Shown here in pieces: positions 37,752-47,084 of a stretch of 64,000 nt of DNA. The stretch is from assembly GCF_018128065.1 (NCBI RefSeq), contig NZ_CP072359.1, positions 620,001-684,000 on the forward strand. Reading direction: 5' to 3'. The notes below the pieces were generated by a model. The model was not told the origin of the DNA. It saw nothing but the letters and a program-made list of their open reading frames with translations, and did no database searches. This DNA comes from Prevotella melaninogenica (lineage in GTDB: Bacteria; Bacteroidota; Bacteroidia; Bacteroidales; Bacteroidaceae). The position numbers and the translations under genes were made by a program. Position 1 is the first letter of the stretch, and each line of letters begins with the position of its first letter.

Positions 37752-39002
37752 ATGAAAGAATTTATCATATCTGACGTCAAGGCGGAAACAGCCATCCTTG
37801 TTGGTCTTATCACAAAGGACCAGGACGAGGAGAAGACAAAGGAGTATCTTGACGAATTAGAGTTCCTCGCTGATACAGCTGGTGCTATCACTGTGAAGCG
37901 ATTCACACAGAGGGTGACAGGTCCAAGTGCTGTTACCTATGTCGGCAAGGGTAAACTTGAAGAGATAAGAGATTACATCAAGATGAAAGAAGACGAGGAG
38001 GAGCCTATCGGTATGGTTATCTTCGACGACGAATTGTCGGCAAAGCAGATGCGCAATATCGAACAGGAACTCGGTGTAAAGATATTAGACCGTACCTCTC
38101 TCATCCTCGATATCTTTGCTATGCGCGCCCAGACAGCCAACGCAAAGACACAGGTTGAGTTGGCACAGTATCGCTATATGCTTCCACGTCTGCAACGTCT
38201 GTGGACTCACTTGGAGCGTCAGGGTGGTGGTTCAGGCTCTGGTGGCGGTAAAGGTTCGGTAGGTTTGCGTGGTCCGGGTGAGACCCAGTTGGAGATGGAC
38301 CGCCGTATCATCTTGCAGCGTATGACCCTTTTGAAGCAAAGACTTGCTGAGATTGACAAGCAGAAGGTGACACAACGTAAGAACCGTGGCCGTATGATTC
38401 GTGTTGCCTTGGTGGGTTACACGAACGTGGGTAAGTCAACTATCATGAACCTCTTGGCTAAGAGCGAGGTATTTGCTGAGAACAAACTCTTCGCAACACT
38501 CGACACAACCGTGCGCAAAGTGGTTGTAGACAATCTTCCTTTCCTGTTAGCTGACACCGTTGGATTTATCCGTAAGTTGCCAACCGACTTGGTTGATTCG
38601 TTTAAGTCAACACTCGACGAGGTGCGCGAAGCCGACCTTCTCTTGCACGTTGTGGACATCTCACATCCTGACTTTGAGGAACAGATACAGGTTGTCAACC
38701 AAACATTGTCCGAATTGGGTTGTGCTGACAAGCCTTCCATGATTATCTTCAATAAGATTGATAACTATCATTGGGTGGAGAAAGAGGAAGACGACCTCAC
38801 ACCAGCCACCAAGGAGAATATCACTTTGGACGAATTGAAGAAGACGTGGATGGCTAAAGAGCATGATAATTGTCTATTCATTTCTGCCAAGAAAAAGGAG
38901 AATATCGACGAGTTTAAGGAAGTACTTTACAAGAAAGTGCGCGAACTCCATGTACAGAAGTATCCTTATAACGACTTCCTTTACAATATTGAGGAGGAAT
39001 AA
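37752..39002 (+). CDS. hflX: GTPase HflX
   Basis: A 416-residue ribosome-associated GTPase of the HflX/ObgE superfamily, linked to ribosome splitting and rescue in other bacteria. The N-terminal HflX domain (about 10-150) contains the usual GxGKLEEI segment (YVGKGKLEEI). A glycine-rich linker and GPGETQLEMDRR precede the G domain, with G1 GYTNVGKST (222-230), G3 DTVGF and G4 NKID. The start is the first ATG and gives a normal N-terminus. It is followed by a microsatellite spacer and then a DUF4954 gene on the same strand. Confidence 0.95.
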   Translation: MKEFIISDVKAETAILVGLITKDQDEEKTKEYLDELEFLADTAGAITVKRFTQRVTGPSAVTYVGKGKLEEIRDYIKMKEDEEEPIGMVIFDDELSAKQMRNIEQELGVKILDRTSLILDIFAMRAQTANAKTQVELAQYRYMLPRLQRLWTHLERQGGGSGSGGGKGSVGLRGPGETQLEMDRRIILQRMTLLKQRLAEIDKQKVTQRKNRGRMIRVALVGYTNVGKSTIMNLLAKSEVFAENKLFATLDTTVRKVVVDNLPFLLADTVGFIRKLPTDLVDSFKSTLDEVREADLLLHVVDISHPDFEEQIQVVNQTLSELGCADKPSMIIFNKIDNYHWVEKEEDDLTPATKENITLDELKKTWMAKEHDNCLFISAKKKENIDEFKEVLYKKVRELHVQKYPYNDFLYNIEEE

Positions 39003-39107
39003 AGATTATTGGGCATATTGGGCTTATTAGGCTAATAAGGCTAATGGGGCTAATAAGCCCAATAAGGCTAATAAGGCTAATAAGGCTAATAAGCTAATAA
39101 CAACAAC
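39003..39107 (+). repeat. about 9-10-bp GGCTAATAA microsatellite
   Basis: Imperfect tandem units such as GGCTTATTA, GGCTAATAA and GGGCTAATAAG fill the gap between hflX and the DUF4954 gene, with at least nine units. Confidence 0.85.
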
Positions 39108-39122
39108 TAAAAGAAAAGGCTT

Positions 39123-40976
39123 ATGCAATATCGTTCCCTTACTTTTGAAGAGATTGAAATACTCGAGAACAACAGCTGCTGGGCAGAAGATTGGAGCCGA
39201 GTAGAGGTTGCCGAGGACGGATTTCAAGCGAAATTCTTTCATCGTGTCATGTTCTATGGCGACATACAGTTAGGTAGTGTCCAGAAAGAAGTTGAGATAA
39301 CAAAGGGCTTTGTCAAGCATTCTGGTATCAATGATGCGACCCTTCGCAATGTGACAGTTGGCAACGACTGCCTGATTGAGAAGGTGGGTAACTATATCAA
39401 TAACTATACGATTGGCGACGACTGCCTCATCTCAAACATCTCTGTCATGGAGACAACGGAGGGTGCAACCTATGGAGAAGGTAATCTTATCTCGGTGCTG
39501 AACGAGGTGGGCGACGGCAATGTGATTTTCTTCCACGACCTCAACAGCCAGTTTGCAGCCTTTATGGTGAAGCATTTCAACGACAAAGACCTCAAGAATG
39601 CTATCCGGAGACTGATTAAAGAGGAGATTGCCCGCACAAATCCTGAACGTGGAACGATTGGCAATAAAGTGAAGATTGTCAATACAAAGGAGATTACCAA
39701 CACCATCATTCAGGACGATTGCGAGATTTCTGGTGCAAGTCGATTGAGCGATTGTACCATTCTCAGCTCTGAACATGCCAGTGTCTACATTGGCACAGGT
39801 GTCATCTGCGAGAACTCTATCATATCAGATGGCTCCAGCATTGTGAACAGTGTGAAGATGCAAGACTGCTTCGTAGGTGAAGCCTGTCAGATAAGCAATG
39901 GCTTCACAGCCTCACAGAGTGTCTTCTTCGCTAATTCATTCATGGCAAATGGTGAGGCATGCGCAGCCTTCTGCGGTCCGTTCTGCGCTTCACATCATAA
40001 GAGTTCGCTGCTTATCGGTGGTATGTTCTCTTTCTATAACGCAGGTTCTGGCACCAACTTCTCTAACCATGCGTATAAGATGGGACCAATGCACTGGGGT
40101 ATCTTGGAGCGTGGAACGAAGACAGCAAGTGGTAGTTATCTACTCATGCCAGCAACGATTGGTACGTTCTCCGTATGTTTTGGTAAGCTGATGCACCACC
40201 CGAATACGACTGCCCTACCCTTCTCTTACCTCATTGCCGAGGCTGACAAGATGTATCTCGTACCAGGTCGTAACATCACAACCGTAGGTCTTTATCGCGA
40301 CATACGCAAGTGGCCGAAGCGTGACATGCGCCCACAGCAGACGCAGAAGAGCATTGTCAACTTCGATTGGCTATCGCCTTATTCTGTTGGTGAGATTTTG
40401 CAGGGTAAGAAGATACTTGAGAATCTGCGCCAAGCAAGTGGCGATAATGTTTCGTCCTATAACTATCATGAATACGTTATCAATGCTACCAGTCTGCGAA
40501 AAGGTATCAAATACTATGACATTGCATTGCGTATCTATATGGGTGCCGTACTGAAACGGGCGCACAAATGGGGCTTCTTTGGTAAGCCACAAACCGAAGT
40601 GGGACTCGGACGATGGGACGACCTCTCTGGTCTTCTGCTTCCAGTATCAGAAGAACGACGCCTCATTGAGGATATCAAGAACGGTAGTCTTGAGACCATC
40701 CAAGAGGTTGTAGAACGCTTCCGAGAGATTAATGACAATTATCGTGTCTATCAATGGGCATGGACTTATCGCATGATTCTGGAATACTATGGCATTGACG
40801 AGATTACACCCGAGGACGATGCTCGCATCAAACGAGATTATATTGAGGCACGTCGTGCATGGATTGCAGAGATACATAAGGATGCAGAGAAAGAGTTTGA
40901 GATGGGCGATGTAGACAGAGAGGTCTTTGAATCGTTCGTTAATAGCCTTGATCACGAGGTCGATTTTGAGAATTAA
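39123..40976 (+). CDS. DUF4954 family protein (left-handed beta-helix)
   Basis: A 617-residue protein matching the DUF4954 family of Bacteroidota. Residues about 60-330 show repeated hexapeptide-like turns (for example DATLRNVTVGNDCLIEKVG, YTIGDDCLISNISVM, then IIQDDCEISGASRLSDCTIL), predicting a left-handed parallel beta-helix as in acyl- and nucleotidyl-transferases. A conserved block SNHAYKMGPMHWGILERG follows, and the last 130 residues are helical. No signal peptide. The biochemical role is unknown; the fold suggests sugar-nucleotide or acyl-transfer chemistry, but no catalytic residue can be named. Confidence 0.85.
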   Translation: MQYRSLTFEEIEILENNSCWAEDWSRVEVAEDGFQAKFFHRVMFYGDIQLGSVQKEVEITKGFVKHSGINDATLRNVTVGNDCLIEKVGNYINNYTIGDDCLISNISVMETTEGATYGEGNLISVLNEVGDGNVIFFHDLNSQFAAFMVKHFNDKDLKNAIRRLIKEEIARTNPERGTIGNKVKIVNTKEITNTIIQDDCEISGASRLSDCTILSSEHASVYIGTGVICENSIISDGSSIVNSVKMQDCFVGEACQISNGFTASQSVFFANSFMANGEACAAFCGPFCASHHKSSLLIGGMFSFYNAGSGTNFSNHAYKMGPMHWGILERGTKTASGSYLLMPATIGTFSVCFGKLMHHPNTTALPFSYLIAEADKMYLVPGRNITTVGLYRDIRKWPKRDMRPQQTQKSIVNFDWLSPYSVGEILQGKKILENLRQASGDNVSSYNYHEYVINATSLRKGIKYYDIALRIYMGAVLKRAHKWGFFGKPQTEVGLGRWDDLSGLLLPVSEERRLIEDIKNGSLETIQEVVERFREINDNYRVYQWAWTYRMILEYYGIDEITPEDDARIKRDYIEARRAWIAEIHKDAEKEFEMGDVDREVFESFVNSLDHEVDFEN

Positions 40977-41022
40977 AGAAAATATTTCACATACATAGAA
41001 ATCATAAAAACAACTGATTATT

Positions 41023-43953
41023 ATGAGAAAACATTCCATTAACCGCCCCCTTTTGAAGGGACTTTGCTTAGGGCTCTTGCTCCTATTGACAACAACAATG
41101 GCTTACGCACAGCGTTACAGCTATGAAAGCGTACCGAATGACCCTATGAAGACACGTATCTACACACTGAAGAACGGTCTGAAAATCTATCTTTCAGTCA
41201 ACAAAGAGAAACCACGTGTACAGACTTATATCGCTGTGCGCACGGGTTCTCGCAATGACCCAAAGGAGACTACGGGATTAGCTCATTACTTAGAGCACCT
41301 TATGTTCAAGGGTACAACCCACTTCGGCTCTTCTAATGTAGCGGTTGAACGTCCTTACCTTGACTCTATTGAGGCTCGTTTCGAGCAGTATCGTCACATC
41401 ACTGACCCAGCTGCTCGCAAGCAGTGGTACCACCAGATTGACTCTATCTCACAACTCGCAGCTCGTTATAACATTCCAAACGAGTATGACAAGATGATGA
41501 CTGCCATCGGTAGTGAGGGAACCAACGCCTACACTTCTAATGACGTAACATGCTATGTAGAGAATATTCCATCTAACGAGATTGATACTTGGGCAAAGGT
41601 TCAGGGTGACCGTTTCCAGAACATGGTTATCCGTGGCTTCCACACAGAGTTGGAGGCGGTTTATGAAGAGTATAACATCGGTCTTACCAGCGACTGGCGC
41701 AAGATGTATGCAGCACTCTTTGCAAAGCTCTTCCCAACCCATCCGTATGGAACACAGACCACTATCGGTCTTGGTGAACATTTGAAGAACCCTTCCATCA
41801 CCAACATCAAGAACTATTTTAATAAGTATTACGTACCAAACAACGTAGCAATCTGTCTTTCTGGTGACCTTAACCCTGACGAGACAGTGGCTGCCATTGA
41901 GAAGTATTTCGGCAACTGGAAGCCAAGTGCACATATCGACGTACCACAGTTCCCAGCACAACCAGCCCTCACAGCACCAGTCGACACGACCGTTATTGGT
42001 AAGGAAGCTCCAACCTTCTTCATGGGTTGGCGTGCAGAGGCAGGTAATTCCCTGCAAATGGATACATTAGAGATTGTTGCGCAACTGCTTTCAAACGGAC
42101 AAGCAGGACTCTTCGACCTCGACCTTAACCAAAAGCTGAAAGTACAGGATGTTGGTGCAGGTGTGAGCGATATGAACGACTATTCTGTCTTCTACATCTA
42201 TGGACAGCCAAAGAATGGACAAACTTTACAAGAGGCACGTGCCCTCGCTTTGTCAGAAATTGAGAAGCTCAAGAAGGGCGAGTTCTCTGATGACCTCTTG
42301 CCATCTATCATCAACAACTACAAGCGTTACTACTACACAGAACTTGACAAGAACCAGTTCCGTGCTAAGCAGTATGTGGATGCTTTCATCAATCATAAAG
42401 ATTGGAAGCAAGAGGTGGATAAACTCAATCGCATTTCTAAGCTCACTAAGCCAGAACTTGTGAGATTTGCGAACCATTTCCTCGGCAACGACTTCGCTTG
42501 TGTCTATAAGGAGCAAGGCAACGATACCACTATTAAAAAGGTGGAGAAGCCATCTATCACCCCTATCCCAACGAACAACGACAAGCAGAGTGACTTCCTT
42601 AAGGAGATTGTGAACACAAAGTCAACTCCTATCCAGCCACAGTTTGTTGACTATAAGCGTGACCTTACCAAGGCTACAACAAAGAAGGGGCTGCCTGTTC
42701 TCTACAAGCAGGACACTTCAAACGACCTCTTTACACTTTGTTTCGTAGTGCCTTACGGTGACGAACATAACCCAATGCTCAGCTATGCAGCTGGTTATCT
42801 TGATTACTTAGGTACTAATAAGCTCAGCAACGAGCAGATTAAGCAGCAGTTCTACAAGTTAGCTTGCGACTACAGCTTCTCTGAAAGAAACGAGGTTTCG
42901 TACATCACATTAAGTGGTCTCAACTCTAACCTCCCTCAGGCACTTGCACTATTGAACAACTTACTCAGCAATGCAAAGGTTGACAAGGAGGCATACGACC
43001 TCTATGTTGAGCAGATTTTGAAGTCACGCAGCGACAACAAGGCTAACCAGAAGGCTAACTTCGCTGCCCTCAGAAACTATGCTACTTACGGAAAGTATAA
43101 CCCTACACGCAACGTTCCAAGCGAACAAGCGTTGAAGGCGATGAACCCACAGGAACTACTTACTCTTTTGAAGAACTTGAAGAACTACAAATTGACAGTT
43201 CTTTACTATGGTCCTTCAAGTCTGAAAGACATCGACCAGCTTGTCAGCAAGACTATCCTTTCACCAAAGAAGTTCGCTGCAGTACCAGCTATTAAGCGTT
43301 ATAAAGAGGAGACAACACCAAAGAATGAGGTCATCATTGCACCTTATGATGCAAAGAATATCTATATGATACAGCTCCATAACGACGACCAGAAATGGTC
43401 AGCTGACCGTGCACCTATCATCGCCCTCTTCAACGAGTACTTCGGAGGTGGTATGAACGCCATCGTCTTCCAGGAGCTACGTGAGGCACGGGGCTTGGCT
43501 TATTCCGCTTTTGCAAAGTATGATTCACCATACCGTTTAGGAGACAATGAGAGTTTCTACACCTATATCATCACACAGAACGACAAGATGATGGACTGTG
43601 TAAGAGAGTTCAACAAGCTCCTCAACAACGTACCAGTACGCCAAAGTGGTTTCGACCTTGCAAAGCAGAGTCTGATGAAGAGCCTTGCTTCCGCTCGTAC
43701 AACAAAGTACGCTATCCTCACCTCTTATCTTGCAGCACAGCGTTTAGGTCTCGACTACTCATTGAGTGAGAAGATTTACAACGCCCTTCCAAGTCTGCAA
43801 CTGCAGGATGTTATCAACTTCGAGAAGGAGTACATTGCAAACAAGCCATTCAAGTATATTATCCTCGGTGACGAAAAAGAGCTTGACCTCAAAGCATTGG
43901 AAAAGATTGCACCTATCAGAAAAGTGACAACAGATGAAATCTTCGGCTATTAA
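41023..43953 (+). CDS. M16 family zinc metallopeptidase (pitrilysin/insulinase type)
   Basis: A 976-residue secreted peptidase. A signal peptide (about 1-30, ending AYA) precedes the active M16 domain with the inverted zinc motif HYLEH (His88, Glu91, His92) and distal EEYNIG. A second pair of M16-like domains (about 530-970) lacks the motif and probably forms the closing half of the chamber, with the typical FQELREARGLAYSAFAKY. Family members degrade peptides in the periplasm. It lies 46 bases after the DUF4954 gene and about 96 before fumarase. Confidence 0.93.
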   Translation: MRKHSINRPLLKGLCLGLLLLLTTTMAYAQRYSYESVPNDPMKTRIYTLKNGLKIYLSVNKEKPRVQTYIAVRTGSRNDPKETTGLAHYLEHLMFKGTTHFGSSNVAVERPYLDSIEARFEQYRHITDPAARKQWYHQIDSISQLAARYNIPNEYDKMMTAIGSEGTNAYTSNDVTCYVENIPSNEIDTWAKVQGDRFQNMVIRGFHTELEAVYEEYNIGLTSDWRKMYAALFAKLFPTHPYGTQTTIGLGEHLKNPSITNIKNYFNKYYVPNNVAICLSGDLNPDETVAAIEKYFGNWKPSAHIDVPQFPAQPALTAPVDTTVIGKEAPTFFMGWRAEAGNSLQMDTLEIVAQLLSNGQAGLFDLDLNQKLKVQDVGAGVSDMNDYSVFYIYGQPKNGQTLQEARALALSEIEKLKKGEFSDDLLPSIINNYKRYYYTELDKNQFRAKQYVDAFINHKDWKQEVDKLNRISKLTKPELVRFANHFLGNDFACVYKEQGNDTTIKKVEKPSITPIPTNNDKQSDFLKEIVNTKSTPIQPQFVDYKRDLTKATTKKGLPVLYKQDTSNDLFTLCFVVPYGDEHNPMLSYAAGYLDYLGTNKLSNEQIKQQFYKLACDYSFSERNEVSYITLSGLNSNLPQALALLNNLLSNAKVDKEAYDLYVEQILKSRSDNKANQKANFAALRNYATYGKYNPTRNVPSEQALKAMNPQELLTLLKNLKNYKLTVLYYGPSSLKDIDQLVSKTILSPKKFAAVPAIKRYKEETTPKNEVIIAPYDAKNIYMIQLHNDDQKWSADRAPIIALFNEYFGGGMNAIVFQELREARGLAYSAFAKYDSPYRLGDNESFYTYIITQNDKMMDCVREFNKLLNNVPVRQSGFDLAKQSLMKSLASARTTKYAILTSYLAAQRLGLDYSLSEKIYNALPSLQLQDVINFEKEYIANKPFKYIILGDEKELDLKALEKIAPIRKVTTDEIFGY

Positions 43954-44004
43954 TCGGCAGTAGAAAGAAAATACAAAAACATAGTATAAACAAAAAGTAA
44001 AAAC

Positions 44005-44036
44005 CCTGTCTGCCCTACTGACAAAGGGCAGACAGG
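44005..44036 (+). promoter_or_regulatory. 12-bp perfect hairpin just upstream of fumarase
   Basis: CCTGTCTGCCCT (44005-44016) pairs fully with AGGGCAGACAGG (44025-44036); loop 8 bases. It ends 13 bases before the fumarase ATG. No T-run follows on the plus strand. On the minus strand it is followed by GTTTTTACTTTTT, so it could stop antisense transcripts. Confidence 0.6.
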
Positions 44037-44049
44037 TAAACAAAACATT

Positions 44050-45696
44050 ATGGCAGAATTCAAGTATGCACCCATGTTCCAATTGGGCAAAGATGACACC
44101 GAGTATCGTCTGGTATCAAAGGAAGGTATCAGCGTAGGTGAGTTTGAAGGTAACGAAATCCTAAAGGTGAGCAAAGAAGCACTTACTTTATTAGCACAGG
44201 AGGCTTTCCACGATTGTGAGTTCATGCTCCGTCGTGCACACAACGAGCAAGTTGCAAAGATTCTGACCGACCCAGAGGCATCAGAGAACGACAAGTACGT
44301 AGCTCTCCAGTTCCTACGCAATGCTGAGACAGCTGTGAAGGGTGTACTGCCTTTCTGCCAGGACACGGGTACTGCTATCATTCACGGTGAGAAGGGTCAG
44401 CAGGTTTGGACTGGTTTCGAGGACGAGGAGGCACTCTCTCGTGGTGTGTTCAACACCTTTACAGAGGAGAATCTCCGCTACTCACAGAACGCTCCGCTCA
44501 ATATGTACGATGAGGTGAATACTAAGTGTAACCTCCCTGCACAGATTGACATCGAGGCTGTTGAGGGCGCAGAATATCGTTTCGTAATGGTAGCAAAGGG
44601 TGGTGGCTCTGCTAATAAGACCTACTTCTACCCAATGACCAAAGCTACTATACAGAATGAGGGTACGCTCATTCCTTTCCTCGTTGAGAAAATGAAGAGC
44701 CTTGGTACTGCTGCTTGTCCTCCTTATCACATCTGCTTCGTGATTGGTGGTACTTCTGCAGAGAAGAATCTCCTCACTGTAAAGCTCGGAAGTATCAAGT
44801 ATTACGATAATCTTCCTACTACTGGCGACGAGACAGGACGTGCTTTCCGCGACATCGACCTCGAGAAGAAGATTCTCAAAGAGGCTTATAAGATTGGTCT
44901 CGGTGCACAGTTTGGTGGTAAGTATCTTGCTCACGACATCCGCATCATCCGTCTGCCACGTCACGGTGCAAGCTGCCCTATAGGTATGGGTGTGAGCTGT
45001 TCTGCTGACCGTAACATCAAAGCAAAGATCAACAAGGACGGTATTTGGTTGGAGAAGATGGACACCAACCCAAGCGAGTTAATTCCAGAGGAGTTCCGCA
45101 AGCCAGGAGAAGGCGCGAAGGGCGTAGAGATCGACCTCGATAAGGGTATGGATGCTGTTCGTGCTGAGCTGACAAAGTATCCTGTTTCAACACGTGTTAA
45201 CCTCAAGGGTACTATCATCGTGGCACGTGACATTGCTCACGCTAAGCTCAAGGCTCGTTTGGATGCTGGCGAGGAATTGCCTGATTACATTAAGAATTAC
45301 CCTGTCCTCTATGCAGGACCAGCCAAGACTCCAGAGGGCTACCCATGTGGTTCAATGGGACCAACTACTGCCAACCGTATGGACCCATACGTTGACGAGT
45401 TCCAGGAGCATGGTGGTTCACTCGTGATGATTGCTAAGGGTAACCGTACACAGGCTGTGACAGATGCCTGCCAGAAGCATGGTGGTTTCTATCTCGGTAC
45501 TATCGGTGGTGTGGCTGCCGTTCTCTCACAGAGCAGCATCAAGAGTATTGAGTGCGTAGAGTATCCAGAACTGGGTATGGAAGCCGTTTGGAAGATTACC
45601 GTTGAGGACTTCCCAGCCTTCATCCTTGTTGACGATAAGGGTCACGACTTCTTCAAAGAGTTGAAGCCTTGGACGGGCTGCAGCTGCGAGAAGTAA
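44050..45696 (+). CDS. fum: class I fumarate hydratase (4Fe-4S)
   Basis: A 548-residue iron-sulfur fumarase interconverting fumarate and malate, here part of the reductive branch to succinate used by anaerobic Bacteroidota. The N-terminal catalytic part has the cluster cysteine in [10 protein letters not shown], another in GTAACPPYH, and a third in RHGASCPIG. The C-terminal part has [20 protein letters not shown] and [12 protein letters not shown]. Length and domain order match E. coli FumA/FumB. A strong terminator follows at 45802-45850. Confidence 0.95.
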   Translation: MAEFKYAPMFQLGKDDTEYRLVSKEGISVGEFEGNEILKVSKEALTLLAQEAFHDCEFMLRRAHNEQVAKILTDPEASENDKYVALQFLRNAETAVKGVLPFCQDTGTAIIHGEKGQQVWTGFEDEEALSRGVFNTFTEENLRYSQNAPLNMYDEVNTKCNLPAQIDIEAVEGAEYRFVMVAKGGGSANKTYFYPMTKATIQNEGTLIPFLVEKMKSLGTAACPPYHICFVIGGTSAEKNLLTVKLGSIKYYDNLPTTGDETGRAFRDIDLEKKILKEAYKIGLGAQFGGKYLAHDIRIIRLPRHGASCPIGMGVSCSADRNIKAKINKDGIWLEKMDTNPSELIPEEFRKPGEGAKGVEIDLDKGMDAVRAELTKYPVSTRVNLKGTIIVARDIAHAKLKARLDAGEELPDYIKNYPVLYAGPAKTPEGYPCGSMGPTTANRMDPYVDEFQEHGGSLVMIAKGNRTQAVTDACQKHGGFYLGTIGGVAAVLSQSSIKSIECVEYPELGMEAVWKITVEDFPAFILVDDKGHDFFKELKPWTGCSCEK

Positions 45697-45717
45697 GCTC
45701 TCCCAGCACATAAATCA

Positions 45718-45791
45718 GCTATACCAACGATGCTATCAAGCGTAAATCGCAGAAAAGGATATCCCTTTCCCTAACGAGACATTGGTATAGC
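45718..45791. repeat. 10-bp inverted repeat flanking a 54-base loop
   Basis: GCTATACCAA (45718-45727) and TTGGTATAGC (45782-45791) are perfect inverted copies between the fumarase stop and the terminator. The loop contains AAAGGATATCCCTTT, a smaller palindrome. Its role is unknown. Confidence 0.5.
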
Positions 45792-45801
45792 CTCATCTTA
45801 C

Positions 45802-45850
45802 AAAGCGGTATAAGACGAACTTTTGCGACGTCTTTATACCGCTTTTTCTT
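45802..45850 (+). terminator. intrinsic terminator after fumarase
   Basis: AAAGCGGTATAAGACG pairs with CGTCTTTATACCGCTTT (one bulged T), loop about 11 bases, followed by TTCTTTT. The clearest terminator of this half of the window. Confidence 0.85.
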
Positions 45851-46200
45851 TTGCTTCTTTCCTAAAAAACAAAGCCTCATCGGATGCGAAAAATGTTGAC
45901 ATAAAATCATTAGAAATCCCTCTAAAAACAAAAAAAGCAACCGTACTTAACACATTTATAACCCACAGAGAATCAAACACTTACAAAACACGAAAGTAAA
46001 AGGTGCTTACTTGGACTCCAAAAGGGCGTTAGTAACACTTCAATTAACGCCCTTTTAAAAGCCAAAAGGGCGTCTTTTAGAAGACAAAAGAGCATCAATA
46101 AAAAAGCACTTTGTGAATTTATTTTACATTAACCACAAAAGCTATAAATACAACTACTATCCCCCTCACATAATACGCAGCAAATTATTGAGCCAAATAG
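45851..46200. other. intergenic region with composite repeat
   Basis: Between the fumarase terminator and the GLPGLI promoter. It holds only a composite-repeat copy (46018-46135). No gene or RNA was recognised. Confidence 0.55.
46018..46135 (+). repeat. composite intergenic repeat, copy 4
   Basis: Has AAAAGGGCGTTAGTAAC, inverted TTAACGCCCTTTTAAAAGCC, AAAGGGCGTCTTTTAGAAG and AAAGAGCATCAATAA in the family order, ending at TTATTTTACATTAA. The ATTATTACAAAA start box is missing. Confidence 0.75.
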
Positions 46201-46231
46201 TTGCGCTCTATTGAATATTTCTATATATTTG
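46201..46231 (+). promoter_or_regulatory. promoter of the GLPGLI gene
   Basis: TTG (46201-46203), 20-base spacer, TATATTTG (46224-46231), a good Bacteroidota promoter about 80 bases before the GLPGLI start. Confidence 0.75.
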
Positions 46232-46312
46232 CAATATCTTAATTAACGAAACCTATAAAGGAAAAAGACTAATGCATAGAGGGTTTTCCGTATACAAGTC
46301 AATCAAAAATTA

Positions 46313-47074
46313 ATGATTATGAAATTATACTCCGTCTGTATCACATTTATGTTGTCACTGCTTAGTTGCTTTGGACAAGAGACACATATCATCGAACCGA
46401 GCATTCTCGAAATCTGTTATCACACAAAGTATCTTAACAGTTATGATGACTATGCACTTAGGATAGGGAAAAATGTAAGTGAATACTTTAGCTATCATAC
46501 TTTGCGCTTCGATTCCTTAGGAAGTAACCCTGAGACAGCTTTGGCGATAATTAATGAAAAGATAAAAGCTGCTCGCAATAATAATAAGACTACCCATAAG
46601 GTAGAAAGTCCTAATTGTCGTGATTATCTTTACAGAAATCTTGAAGAAGGAAAAATGACAACTTACACACAAGTCTGGGACTCTTATTATAAGATAACAG
46701 AAGACATACCCACACCAGAATGGTCTATTCACGAAGACAGTACACGAAGTATCATAGGCTTTAATTGCACGATGGCGACCACACATTTCCGTGGACGAGA
46801 CTGGAAGGTGTGGTTCAGTGAGGAGATTCCTTTACCGCTCGGTCCGTGGAAATTAGGTGGACTACCCGGTTTAATCTTAGCTGCACATTGCGATGGCTTT
46901 TTAGACATAATTGCAAGTAACATTAAAAGAGAACAGTTGTCACCTGTCAAGTTTTATAATTTCTGGGAGAAAAAGTATAAGGATATAGACCGACTCTCTT
47001 ATTTAAAAAAGGCTTCAGACCCTACGATCTACCCAAAGAATACAACCATGACTCCCAAAATGGAGTTAGAATAA
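46313..47074 (+). CDS. GLPGLI family secreted protein
   Basis: A 253-residue protein with a signal peptide (about 1-21, ending FGQ) and the defining motif LGGLPGLIL (about residues 181-189) after FSEEIPLPLGPWK. It matches the GLPGLI/Porph_ging family of Bacteroidota, whose function is not settled. Typical members are about 250-290 residues. A start two codons later is equally possible. It is 10 bases before the outer-membrane barrel gene on the same strand, and such pairs recur in this phylum, so joint function at the outer membrane is likely. Confidence 0.85.
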   Translation: MIMKLYSVCITFMLSLLSCFGQETHIIEPSILEICYHTKYLNSYDDYALRIGKNVSEYFSYHTLRFDSLGSNPETALAIINEKIKAARNNNKTTHKVESPNCRDYLYRNLEEGKMTTYTQVWDSYYKITEDIPTPEWSIHEDSTRSIIGFNCTMATTHFRGRDWKVWFSEEIPLPLGPWKLGGLPGLILAAHCDGFLDIIASNIKREQLSPVKFYNFWEKKYKDIDRLSYLKKASDPTIYPKNTTMTPKMELE

Positions 47075-47084
47075 GATATTACTA

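Noticed and set aside
45526..45940. Minus-strand frames opposite and after the fumarase end
   Set aside because: They overlap the fumarase gene or its terminator and show no protein-like pattern.
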